NCBI GenBank assembly: GCA_964472545.1
Contig: CAYYNP010000339.1
Coordinates: forward strand, 1-10,254
Length of the DNA stretch: 10,254 bases
Source of the DNA: CAYYNP01 sp964472545
GTDB taxonomy: Bacteria > Planctomycetota > Planctomycetia > Pirellulales > Thermoguttaceae
Reading direction: 5' to 3'
The notes under the pieces were generated by a model, which did no database searches, was not told the origin of the DNA, and worked only from the letters and a program-made list of their open reading frames with translations. Made by a program: the position numbers and the translations under genes. Below, one piece after another: positions 1 through 6,306 of this stretch (the first letter of the stretch is position 1; the number at the start of each line of letters is the position of its first letter).

Positions 1-52
1 AGCGATCTTGCTCCGCAAGATCGTGTGACATCTCGCGGAGCGAGATGACTAC
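1..52. repeat. REP-like palindrome doublet (left edge, probably truncated)
   Basis: Two adjacent hairpins are visible. Positions 3-11 pair with 15-23 (9 bp, loop TCC), and 29-36 pair with 40-47 (8 bp, loop GGA). Read on the minus strand, the second hairpin is nearly a copy of the first. The closing pair is swapped (G-C against C-G), and one internal pair changes from T-A to C-G, so both substitutions keep pairing intact. On the minus strand the second hairpin is preceded by GTAG (52-49). The first is preceded by AG at 1-2, which would be the end of a second GTAG if the two bases before the window are GT. No T-run follows, so a terminator is unlikely. REP/REPIN identity is inferred from architecture. 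Confidence 0.65.
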
Positions 53-55
53 TAT
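25..55 (+). promoter_or_regulatory. Possible promoter of the ThuA-domain gene
   Basis: TACTAT at 50-55 matches four of six bases of the -10 consensus, and GTGACA at 25-30 matches five of six of the -35 consensus. The 19-bp spacer is longer than optimal and contains the second REP-like hairpin. This is a weak call. If real, the palindrome would sit inside the promoter and could affect its activity. Confidence 0.25.
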
Positions 56-88
56 ACGCCAACGCACCTTACTACCAGGAGACGTACC

Positions 89-1108
89 ATGAGAATCAGA
101 CGACGCCTTGCTATGGCACTGTTGCTCGCGCTGATAGCGCCGACAATCACCTTCGCCGACCCGCTGGTCTATGAAGGCGACGCCGGGCCCGGCAAAGGGC
201 AACACATCGTGTTCATTGCCAGCGATCACGAGTATCGGTCCGAAGAGGCGATGCCGGCGCTGGCGCGCCTCCTGGCGAAACGCCACGGATTCAAGTGCAC
301 CGTGATCTTCGGCCTCGACGAAGACGGCGTGATCCAGCCGGGGGCGTCGAACGTGCCGGGGATCGAGACGCTGAAGTCGGCCGATTTGATGGTCGTCTAC
401 ACGCGATTTCAGAACTGGCCCGACGAACAGATGCAGCACTTCGTCGACTATCTCGATCGCGGCGGACCGATCGTGGGCCTGCGGACCGCCACCCATGGTT
501 TCAAGATCCCCGGCGATCGAAAGTTCGCCAAGTACTCCAACGGCTATTCCGGCGAGGAGTACAAGGACGGTTTCGGCCGGCAGGTGCTCGGCGAAAAATG
601 GGCCGGACACTACGGCGGCAACCATCGCTCCAGCACTCGGTTAGACATTGTGCCCGAGAAGGCCGAACATCCGATCATGCGGGGCGTCGAGAAGATCTGG
701 GCGCAATGCGGCGGCTATTTCGCCGATCCGCTTCAGCCGACCGAAGTTCTGGCGATGGCCCAGCCGCTGACGGGCATGGAACCGGATTCGCCGTCGGATA
801 CGAACCGCAAGCCGGTGCCCGGGGCGTGGACGCGAAGCTACACGGGAGCGTCGGGCGTCGTCGGCCGCGTGTTTACGACGACCTACGGGGCGTCGAACGA
901 CTTCGAGGACGAAGGATTTCGCCGCATGATGGTCAACGGATGCTTCTGGGCCGCCGGGCTGGAAGATGCGATCCGCGCCGACGCCGACGTGAGCTTCGTG
1001 GGCCCCTACAACGCTACTTGGAGCCGAGGACACGGTCAACGCAAGGCCGGCCTGAAACCGCAGGACATGGCCGGCTGGGAATCGCCGATCGTGCCGCTCG
1101 AGAACTAG
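89..1108 (+). CDS. Secreted ThuA-like domain protein
   Basis: The 339-residue product begins with an arginine-rich n-region (residues 2-6) and a hydrophobic stretch (8-20), with a likely signal-peptidase site after TFA (residue 23), so export is expected. The ThuA-like fold, related to class I glutamine amidotransferase domains, covers about residues 38-290. Family-like blocks include GGPIVGLRTATHGFK near 125-139, WAGHYGGNHR at 171-180 and a GRVFTTTYG block at 259-267. ThuA was named for trehalose utilisation in rhizobia, and planctomycetes carry many secreted paralogues. The substrate and any catalytic activity are unknown here. The start is supported by AGGAG at 77-81, seven bases before the ATG. 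The next gene starts 71 bp downstream on the same strand and may be co-transcribed. Confidence 0.85.
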   Translation: MRIRRRLAMALLLALIAPTITFADPLVYEGDAGPGKGQHIVFIASDHEYRSEEAMPALARLLAKRHGFKCTVIFGLDEDGVIQPGASNVPGIETLKSADLMVVYTRFQNWPDEQMQHFVDYLDRGGPIVGLRTATHGFKIPGDRKFAKYSNGYSGEEYKDGFGRQVLGEKWAGHYGGNHRSSTRLDIVPEKAEHPIMRGVEKIWAQCGGYFADPLQPTEVLAMAQPLTGMEPDSPSDTNRKPVPGAWTRSYTGASGVVGRVFTTTYGASNDFEDEGFRRMMVNGCFWAAGLEDAIRADADVSFVGPYNATWSRGHGQRKAGLKPQDMAGWESPIVPLEN

Positions 1109-1179
1109 CCCTGCCGTCTCGGCGTGCCGAGAAGAAACGAGACAACCGAAAGGGAGTGTTCTAGAGAGGACGTTGCGAT

Positions 1180-2268
1180 ATGGCCGACCGACTCAAGGAT
1201 ATGTTCTTCACCGAAGCGTCGGTTCGCGCCATGGCCGACGTGATCCGACGCTTTCACAAAGGCTTCAACAAGCGTAGGTTCGTTCAACTCGTATTCGACG
1301 ACGCGTTTGCGCAGTTGGAGTTGAAGCAGAGGATGCGCCACACGACCGAATGCCTGCGCCAGACGCTGCCGAAGTCCTACCCGAGAGCGGTCAAGATCCT
1401 CACGGCGGCGGCGCCGCAGGTCACGGGTTTTGAGGCGATGTGCCTACCCGACTACGTCGAGCTGTACGGTCTGGACGATTGGGATCTGTCGATGAAGGCG
1501 CTGGCGTGTTTCACCAAGTACTCGTCGTCGGAGTTCGCGATCCGCCCCTTTCTCGTGCAGGACGCGAAGCGCGGCATGGCCTTCATGGCAAAGCTTGCCG
1601 GCGACCGCGACGAGAACGTACGGCGTTTTGCCAGCGAGGGATGCCGGCCGAGGTTGCCCTGGGCCATGGCGCTGCCGCAGTTCAAAGCGGACCCGAGCCC
1701 AATCTTGCCGGTGCTCGAGAAGCTCAAGGACGACGAGTCGGAGTTTGTCCGCAAGAGCGTGGCCAACAATCTCAACGACGTCTCCAAGGACCACCCCGGC
1801 CTGGTGCTCGACGTCTGCGAGAAGTGGCACGGCAAATCGGACCGTACGGATTGGATCGTCAAACGCGCCTGCCGGACGATGCTCAAAGCGGGAAACACCA
1901 GGGCGATGCGGCTGTTCGGCTTCGGCGATCCGAAACGTCTGGGCGTTGCAGAAGTCAAATTGGGCAAGCGCGGCGTGGCCGTCGGAGACGTACTGCCGTT
2001 TTCCTTCGCACTTGCGGTGGGCACCAAGAAGGCCTGCCGGGCGAGGCTGGAATACGTCGTCTACTTCGCCCGACCCGGCGGCAAGGTGGGCAAGAAAGTC
2101 TTCCAGATTGCCGAGAGCACGTATCGGCCCGGCGAACACGTCGTCCAACGGAAGCATTCGTTCGCCGACCTGTCCACGCGCAAGCATCACCCCGGAAAAC
2201 ACGAAATCGCGATCGTGGTCAACGGCGTGGAGAAGGCGAGAAGGGCCTTCACGTTGCGCCCCGCATAG
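1180..2268 (+). CDS. alkC: AlkC-family DNA glycosylase (alkylation repair)
   Basis: The 362-residue protein is predicted to excise alkylated bases such as N3-methyladenine from DNA in the cytoplasm, starting base excision repair. Residues 1 to about 250 look like the all-helical HEAT-like-repeat glycosylase domain shared by AlkC and AlkD. Characteristic segments are YVELYGLDDWDLSMKAL (92-108), SSSEFAIRPFL (115-125) and NNLNDVSKDHP (196-206). Residues about 255-362 are beta-rich and match the C-terminal Ig-like domain found in AlkC rather than AlkD. E118, E153 and D200 have the same spacing (35 and 47 residues) as the active-site acids I recall for Pseudomonas fluorescens AlkC (E121, E156, D203). 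The full length fits the family. GAGAGGA lies at 1164-1170, nine bases before the ATG. AlkC rather than AlkD is inferred from the C-terminal domain and the acid spacing. Confidence 0.88.
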   Translation: MADRLKDMFFTEASVRAMADVIRRFHKGFNKRRFVQLVFDDAFAQLELKQRMRHTTECLRQTLPKSYPRAVKILTAAAPQVTGFEAMCLPDYVELYGLDDWDLSMKALACFTKYSSSEFAIRPFLVQDAKRGMAFMAKLAGDRDENVRRFASEGCRPRLPWAMALPQFKADPSPILPVLEKLKDDESEFVRKSVANNLNDVSKDHPGLVLDVCEKWHGKSDRTDWIVKRACRTMLKAGNTRAMRLFGFGDPKRLGVAEVKLGKRGVAVGDVLPFSFALAVGTKKACRARLEYVVYFARPGGKVGKKVFQIAESTYRPGEHVVQRKHSFADLSTRKHHPGKHEIAIVVNGVEKARRAFTLRPA

Positions 2269-2316
2269 TTCAAGCCGGGCGGCTGATTCGCAACACGATC
2301 CAGGCTCGCTCGGCCG

Positions 2317-2334
2317 GTCGATCCGACGATCGAC
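2317..2334. other. Perfect intergenic hairpin
   Basis: GTCGATC at 2317-2323 pairs perfectly with GATCGAC at 2328-2334 across the loop CGAC. It lies 49 bp after the alkC-type stop and about 38 bp before the next -35-like site. No T-run follows on either strand, so it is not a standard intrinsic terminator. It may be an mRNA 3'-end structure or chance. Confidence 0.3.
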
Positions 2335-2371
2335 ACGCCGAACATCGACGCCACGGCCGCGCTGCGCCCAC

Positions 2372-2400
2372 TGGCCAACCTCGCTCCATGCGGCTATCAT
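2372..2400 (+). promoter_or_regulatory. Promoter placed for a leaderless transcript
   Basis: TGGCCA at 2372-2377 matches four of six bases of TTGACA. It is separated by exactly 17 bp from TATCAT at 2395-2400, which matches five of six bases of TATAAT. The ATG at 2407 starts only six bases after the -10 element, where transcription should begin, and no Shine-Dalgarno sequence is present. The arrangement predicts an mRNA beginning at or beside the A of the start codon. Confidence 0.6.
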
Positions 2401-2406
2401 GCCCGC

Positions 2407-3711
2407 ATGAACGACGTGCCCTCCCCTTCCGACTTCCCCATCGACTTCTGCCGCGGTCAATTCCCGGCGCTCTCTCGCACCATCGACGGACAACCGGCCG
2501 TCTACTTCGACGGGCCGGCGGGCAGCCAGGTGCCGCAGCGTGTGGCCGACGCGGTGGTCCACTACCTGCTGCACACCAACGCCAACCACGAGGGCCTCTT
2601 CGCCACCAGCCGCGAGAGCGACGCGATGATCGAGGCCGCCCATCGGGCGGTGGCCGATTTCGTCGGCTGTGACGACCCGAGCACGATCGTCTTCGGGCCG
2701 AATATGACCAGCCTTACGTTCGCGCTGTCGCGGTCGCTGGCGCGCACCTGGCAACCCGGCGACGAGATCGTGGTCACCCGTCTGGACCACGACGCCAACG
2801 TGACGCCCTGGGTGCTGGCCGCCCGCGACGCCGGGGCAACGGTCCGCCACGTGGGCATTCGCCCCGAGGATTGCACGCTCGACATGGACGCCATGGGCGA
2901 GGCGATCACGCCGCGGACCCGGCTGGTGGCCGTGGGATGTGCGTCGAACGCGGCCGGCACGGTCAACCCCGTGGCGGAGATCGGACGGATGGCTCACGAC
3001 GTCGGGGCGCTGGTCTTTCTCGACGCCGTACACTACGCCCCGCACGCCTTGCTCGACGTGGCGGCCTGGGATTGCGACTTCCTGGCCTGCTCGGCCTACA
3101 AGTTCTTCGGCCCGCACGAGGGCGTGCTCTGGGGGCGGCGCGAACTGCTCGACGAGTTGCCCGCCTACAAGGTGCGGCCGGCGCCGGATGATCCGCCCGG
3201 GCGTTGGATGACGGGCACCGCATGCCACGAGGGCATCGCCGGCACATTGGCTGCCGTGGAGTATCTGGCCGACTTGGGGCGTCAATTGTCGCCCCGGGCG
3301 TCCGGCCGGCGTGCTGCGCTGTGTGCCGCGTTTGAAGAGATCGCGGCCTACGAGCGCGTACTGACCGTGCAGATGCTGGCGGGTCTGGCCGAGTTGCCGG
3401 GAGTGACGATCTGGGGCATTACCGACCCGGCCCGCTTTGACAAACGCGTGCCGACCATCGCCATCACGCACCAGAAGCTCTCGCCCCACACGCTGGCGCG
3501 GCGGCTTGCCGAGCAGGCGATCTTCGTCTGGCACGGCAACTTCTACGCCCTGCCGCTGACCGAAGCGTTGGGGCTGGAACCGGAGGGAATGGTCCGCATT
3601 GGGCTGTTGCACTACAACACGGCGGAAGAGGTGCAGCGGCTGGTGGAGGCGGTTGGAGGGGAGGGAGGAAGGATGAGGGAGGAAGGAGGAAGGATGAAGG
3701 AGGAAGGATGA
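2407..3711 (+). CDS. PLP-dependent cysteine desulfurase-like protein (class V aminotransferase fold, VC1184-type)
   Basis: The 434-residue product has the fold-type I PLP enzyme layout. Motifs are YFDGPAGSQVP (33-43), RLDHDANVTPW (125-135), FLDAVHYAPH (204-213, with D206 expected to contact the PLP nitrogen) and SAYKFFGPHEG (229-239, with K232 the predicted Schiff-base lysine). It resembles the cysteine-desulfurase-like family typified by VC1184. The segment where SufS-type enzymes carry the catalytic cysteine reads WHGNFYA (375-381), so that cysteine is absent. Sulfur transfer from cysteine is therefore doubtful, and the substrate is unknown. The family-like end is near residue 416. The last 18 or so residues (GGEGGRMREEG... 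to the stop) are translated from a purine-rich tandem repeat that also supplies the stop codon. The ATG at 2407 is favoured by the promoter only six bases upstream. Confidence 0.85.
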   Translation: MNDVPSPSDFPIDFCRGQFPALSRTIDGQPAVYFDGPAGSQVPQRVADAVVHYLLHTNANHEGLFATSRESDAMIEAAHRAVADFVGCDDPSTIVFGPNMTSLTFALSRSLARTWQPGDEIVVTRLDHDANVTPWVLAARDAGATVRHVGIRPEDCTLDMDAMGEAITPRTRLVAVGCASNAAGTVNPVAEIGRMAHDVGALVFLDAVHYAPHALLDVAAWDCDFLACSAYKFFGPHEGVLWGRRELLDELPAYKVRPAPDDPPGRWMTGTACHEGIAGTLAAVEYLADLGRQLSPRASGRRAALCAAFEEIAAYERVLTVQMLAGLAELPGVTIWGITDPARFDKRVPTIAITHQKLSPHTLARRLAEQAIFVWHGNFYALPLTEALGLEPEGMVRIGLLHYNTAEEVQRLVEAVGGEGGRMREEGGRMKEEG

Positions 3712-3720
3712 AGGAGGAAG
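3655..3720 (+). repeat. Purine-rich tandem repeat at the 3' end of the PLP-enzyme gene
   Basis: The 13-mer GGAGGAAGGATGA occurs three times, at 3664-3676, 3685-3697 and 3699-3711, with partial copies at 3678-3686 and 3713-3720. The basic period is about 14 bases. The tract contains no pyrimidine except the T of each GATGA. It encodes the last residues of the preceding protein, and the stop codon lies within the third copy, so copy-number change would alter the protein's C-terminus. Confidence 0.85.
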
Positions 3721-3855
3721 CTCTCGGGGCGGTGCGCGAAGGGAGGGGGACTGCGCGAAATAAGCGGGGTTGCGGCGAACGGGCGTTTTCGGTACAAGGC
3801 GACCCTTCGTTTTCACTCTTCTTCTTCCCAACGCGGTGGGCATACGGCCGGCGAT
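3712..3855. other. 144-bp intergenic region, no recognised function
   Basis: After the end of the GGAGGAAG repeat, this stretch contains two direct copies of TGCGCGAA (3733-3740 and 3752-3759) and a pyrimidine-rich tract near 3809-3829. I see no convincing promoter, Shine-Dalgarno site or terminator for the downstream membrane-protein gene. Confidence 0.4.
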
Positions 3856-5934
3856 TTGGCGACTGAGCAGCTTGACAACACGGGCGATCCAACCCCCGGC
3901 CGGGACGTGGCCGTTTCTCTGGGCGTGGTGCTGGCCGGGCTGATCGTGCTTGCGCTGCACTGCTACTACTACATGCCCTTTTTGGCCGACGACGCCCTGA
4001 TCTCGTTGCGCTATTCCCAACGGCTGCTCGACGGTCACGGCCTGACATGGACCGAGGGACGGCCGGTCGAAGGATACTCGAACCTGCTTTGGGTCTTGCT
4101 GGCGGCGCTGGTCGGCGGCCTGGGGGTCGATCTGGTCGACGGGTTGCGGCTGTTGGGATTCGCCAGCGCCGGACTGCTGCTCGGCGCCGTGGTTTACTCC
4201 TACGGCGGCCGCAAGCGAGGCTCTTGGCTGCCGATGGCCGTGGGCATGCTGACGCTCGTCTCGGCCAGTCCGATTGCCGCCTGGACCGTCGGTGGCCTGG
4301 AGACGATCCTCGTGGCGGCGTTGCTGGCGTGGGCCATGGTGCTCTGCTATCCGATCTTCGCCAGCAGCCCGTTGAAAAGGGGGACTGGCTCCGAGCCCGC
4401 TCATCTCGGATTTCGGGGAGATGCAACACCGCGAGGTGCCTGTCCCCCTTTTCAACGGGCGGTAGAGACGGCGCCCCAATTGATTTCGCGGAGGCGAGTC
4501 TTGGCGGCATCCATACCGTTGGCCTTACTCTGCATCACGCGGCCCGACGGCGCGCTGTTCACCGCCACTACGTGCCTCGCCCTGGCGGCGGTCGGCGGAC
4601 TGCGGCGACGCACGTTCACCACGGCCCTGTGGCTGGCGGCGCTGCCGGCGGCGTTCTACGTAGCGCAGCTCATCTTTCGGTTAGGCTACTACGGCGAGTG
4701 GGTGCCCAACACGGCGCTGGTCAAGGTCAGCCCGTCGTGGGGGCGTTTCGTCAAAGGGGGCAGCTACGTGATGCGGGGGTACTTCGCTCTGGGGCCGGTG
4801 TTTCTGCTGGGCGGGCTGTTCTCGCTGCAGTTGCTCCTTCAGCGCCGCAACCGGGCCGCTCGGGCGAGGACCGTGCTGCTGTCGGCCGGGCTGGTCGTCT
4901 GGTCGCTGTACATTGCCGTGATGGGCGGCGACATCTTTCCCGGCTGGCGCCATATGCTGCCGCCGATTGTGCTCTTGGCGCTGGTCCTGGCCGAGGGCGT
5001 GCGACTGAACGTACGCTACTTTGGCGACGCCGTTCCAACCGTTGTAGTACCCCTGGCGGCGGCCGTCATGCTGGGGCTCTCCTTCTACCTGCAAACGACC
5101 GACGCGCAGAACCGCCGCGTACGCGGCGAGACTTGGGAATGGGACGGGCAGGTGGTCGGGCTGATGCTGCGCGACGGGTTTGGCGACTCGCAGCCGTTGC
5201 TGGCAGTCAACTGTGCGGGCTGCTTGCCGTACTGGTCGGAGCTGCCCTGTCTGGACATGCTGGGGCTGAACGACTACTACCTGCCGCGGCATCCGCCAAA
5301 GGAGTTCGGCCAAGGCTGGCTGGCCCACGAACTGGGCGACGGACGCTACGTGCTCGACTGCCGGCCCGACCTGATCGTGCTCGGCGGGCCCAACGGACGC
5401 CGCACCGCGTTTTTCCTCGGCGAGAAGCAGATGCTCCGGCAGCCGGAGTTCTTCGAGCGCTACGCGCTGGTTACCTTCGAGGGACGCACACCCTATACCT
5501 TCCGATCGCTCATCTGGCTCCGCAAGGAAAGCCCCAAGATCGGCATCCGCCGCACCGATCAGCGGATCAGCGTGCCGGGCTATCTGCTCAACGCCAACCC
5601 CCAGACCACCGCCTACCTCGACGCCGACAGTCGCTTTGTGGTCCCCGTCACGCCGCAGCAGCCGGCCGCGATTCACGGGCTTCGCGTCCCGCCGGGCCGC
5701 TGGCAGATCGAGGTCGAGGCCGACGACGAGGTGCAGGTGTACGTTCGCAAGACCGGACAAAACACCGTGCTCTGTCAAGGGACGGCGCCGATCGCCTTTG
5801 AGCATTTCGACGGCGGCGAACAGGACCTGGAAGTCGTTCTACAGTCGGATTCTTCGCAATCGGTCGAAGTCCGCCAACTCGGATTGGCTCGGATGCCGTC
5901 CGGTCCTCGTGTGGCAGCGACTCGGCGTTTCTAA
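3856..5934 (+). CDS. Polytopic membrane protein, GT-C-type glycosyltransferase-like
   Basis: Residues 1 to about 411 of this 692-residue protein contain roughly ten to twelve hydrophobic segments, for example 18-38, 75-92, 99-116, 148-166, 254-273, 305-328, 338-355 and 393-411. The rest looks like a soluble domain, probably extracytoplasmic. The first external loop has LADDALISLRYSQ with an Asp pair at 45-46, followed by PVEGYSNLLWVLL (70-82). Later blocks are WTVGGLET (143-150), YYGEWVPNTALVK (278-290) and GGDIFPGWRHMLPP (357-370). This set resembles lipid-linked-sugar glycosyltransferases of the GT-C superfamily, such as AftB-like arabinofuranosyltransferases. Sugar and acceptor cannot be told from the sequence. 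Residues about 171-202 come from an inserted inverted-repeat element. The start is uncertain: TTG at 3856 is the first available, GTG at 3907 is an alternative just before the first membrane segment, and neither has a good Shine-Dalgarno site. Confidence 0.65.
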   Translation: MATEQLDNTGDPTPGRDVAVSLGVVLAGLIVLALHCYYYMPFLADDALISLRYSQRLLDGHGLTWTEGRPVEGYSNLLWVLLAALVGGLGVDLVDGLRLLGFASAGLLLGAVVYSYGGRKRGSWLPMAVGMLTLVSASPIAAWTVGGLETILVAALLAWAMVLCYPIFASSPLKRGTGSEPAHLGFRGDATPRGACPPFQRAVETAPQLISRRRVLAASIPLALLCITRPDGALFTATTCLALAAVGGLRRRTFTTALWLAALPAAFYVAQLIFRLGYYGEWVPNTALVKVSPSWGRFVKGGSYVMRGYFALGPVFLLGGLFSLQLLLQRRNRAARARTVLLSAGLVVWSLYIAVMGGDIFPGWRHMLPPIVLLALVLAEGVRLNVRYFGDAVPTVVVPLAAAVMLGLSFYLQTTDAQNRRVRGETWEWDGQVVGLMLRDGFGDSQPLLAVNCAGCLPYWSELPCLDMLGLNDYYLPRHPPKEFGQGWLAHELGDGRYVLDCRPDLIVLGGPNGRRTAFFLGEKQMLRQPEFFERYALVTFEGRTPYTFRSLIWLRKESPKIGIRRTDQRISVPGYLLNANPQTTAYLDADSRFVVPVTPQQPAAIHGLRVPPGRWQIEVEADDEVQVYVRKTGQNTVLCQGTAPIAFEHFDGGEQDLEVVLQSDSSQSVEVRQLGLARMPSGPRVAATRRF
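4367..4460. repeat. REPIN/MITE-like inverted-repeat element inside a coding sequence
   Basis: The terminal repeats GCCCGTTGAAAAGGGGGAC (4367-4385) and its exact reverse complement (4442-4460) match over 19 bp. Imperfect matching continues inward (GGCTCC against GGCACC). Between them lie three small hairpins: GGCT/AGCC (4387-4397), CATCTC/GAGATG (4402-4423) and CACC/GGTG with a GCGA loop (4427-4438). The single strand could fold as a cloverleaf. The element is open in the host gene's frame and contributes about 32 hydrophilic residues between two membrane segments. No transposase is encoded. From memory, GGGGGAC-GGC-CC termini are widespread in planctomycete genomes, but I could not search to confirm this. 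Confidence 0.85.
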
Positions 5935-5996
5935 CATTTTGGCGTGAACTGGGTCCCGGTGGCCATGAAGTACTCATTCGCCGAACCCGTCAAGAG

Positions 5997-6076
5997 CCGT
6001 TCGTAGTGACCGCATTCATGCGGTCTTTCACGGGATTCCGCTGCACGGCCCCGATGATTCGGGGCACTACGAACGG
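5997..6076. repeat. REPIN-like element with flanking GTAG tetranucleotides
   Basis: The outer arms CCGTTCGTAGTG (5997-6008) and CACTACGAACGG (6065-6076) are perfect inverted repeats of 12 bp. Immediately inside each arm is a hairpin: ACCGCAT/ATGCGGT (6009-6015 with 6018-6024) and GCCCCGA/TCGGGGC (6048-6054 with 6059-6065). Read from its own side, each half is GTAGTG followed by a 16-base palindrome. The two palindromes differ at three stem positions, and at each one both partners changed so that pairing is kept. GTAG directly 5' of a palindrome is the hallmark of REP sequences recognised by RAYT (TnpA-REP) transposases. REPIN identity is inferred from this architecture. Confidence 0.75.
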
Positions 6077-6095
6077 GCTGGGCGATTGCTTACGC
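6074..6095 (+). repeat. Dispersed repeat fragment shared with the right window edge
   Basis: These 22 bases match the reverse complement of 10233-10254 with one mismatch (C at 6078 against T). The core is GGGCGATTGCTTACGC. The first three bases overlap the GTAG-type element just upstream. The two copies face each other across about 4.2 kb. Confidence 0.65.
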
Positions 6096-6108
6096 CATGA
6101 AACACAAA

Positions 6109-6197
6109 GCCGCGACCGGTGGTCGCGCCGGAGGTGGCATCGTGGTCGGCAACATGGCCCGCCCGCCAGCACTTCTCGCGCGACCGCCGGTCGCGGC
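6109..6197. repeat. Second REPIN-like twin-hairpin element
   Basis: GCCGCGACCGGTGGTCGCGC (6109-6128) recurs as its reverse complement at 6178-6197 with a single difference, located in the hairpin loop. Each end is itself a palindrome: CGCGACC/GGTCGCG with loop GGT at 6111-6127 and with loop GCC at 6179-6195. The element is 89 bp, lies 14 bases after the preceding repeat fragment, and ends 19 bases before the -35 of the next gene. No GTAG flanks it, so it looks like a different family from the element at 5997-6076. Confidence 0.75.
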
Positions 6198-6216
6198 ATT
6201 GTATTGCGCCGGGTGT

Positions 6217-6243
6217 TTGACTTGTCTCACCGCTTGGTATAAT
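6217..6243 (+). promoter_or_regulatory. Sigma-70-type promoter for the HzsA-related gene
   Basis: A perfect TATAAT lies at 6238-6243. TTGACT at 6217-6222 matches five of six bases of the -35 consensus, with a short spacer of 15 bp. The start codon is at 6307, giving a leader of about 55 bases that carries a strong Shine-Dalgarno sequence. Confidence 0.7.
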
Positions 6244-6306
6244 GGACGCCATCCCCGCACGAAACACTCCGCCGATCCACATGGCCGAAAGAAGGAGATC
6301 CCGGCA

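Larger units (their letters stand above)
5935..6306. other. 372-bp intergenic region filled with repeats and a promoter
   Basis: No convincing gene lies here. In order it holds about 60 bp with nothing recognised (5935-5996), a GTAG-type palindromic element (5997-6076), a short sequence shared in inverted form with the right edge of the window (6074-6095), a second palindromic element (6109-6197), a promoter (6217-6243) and the ribosome-binding site of the downstream gene (6291-6297). The frame of the downstream gene stays open back to an ATG at 6097, but that extension is translated repeat sequence. Confidence 0.75.

Noticed and set aside
1117..1132. Hairpin TCTCGGC/GCCGAGA after the ThuA-domain gene as a terminator
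   Set aside because: The stem is perfect, but no T-run follows and the next gene starts soon after, so termination is not supported.
1444..4479. Minus-strand open frame of 1011 codons
   Set aside because: It runs antisense across three well-supported + strand genes and an intergenic gap. It has no ribosome-binding site and no recognisable domain, and its composition (rich in R, G, H, A) is typical of a shadow frame in high-GC DNA.
4681..5805. Minus-strand open frame of 374 codons
   Set aside because: It is fully antisense to the membrane-protein gene and has no domain or start signal.
6097..6306. 70-residue N-terminal extension of the HzsA-related protein
   Set aside because: It would bury the signal peptide, it translates the palindromic element and the promoter, and the ATG at 6307 has a proper Shine-Dalgarno sequence.
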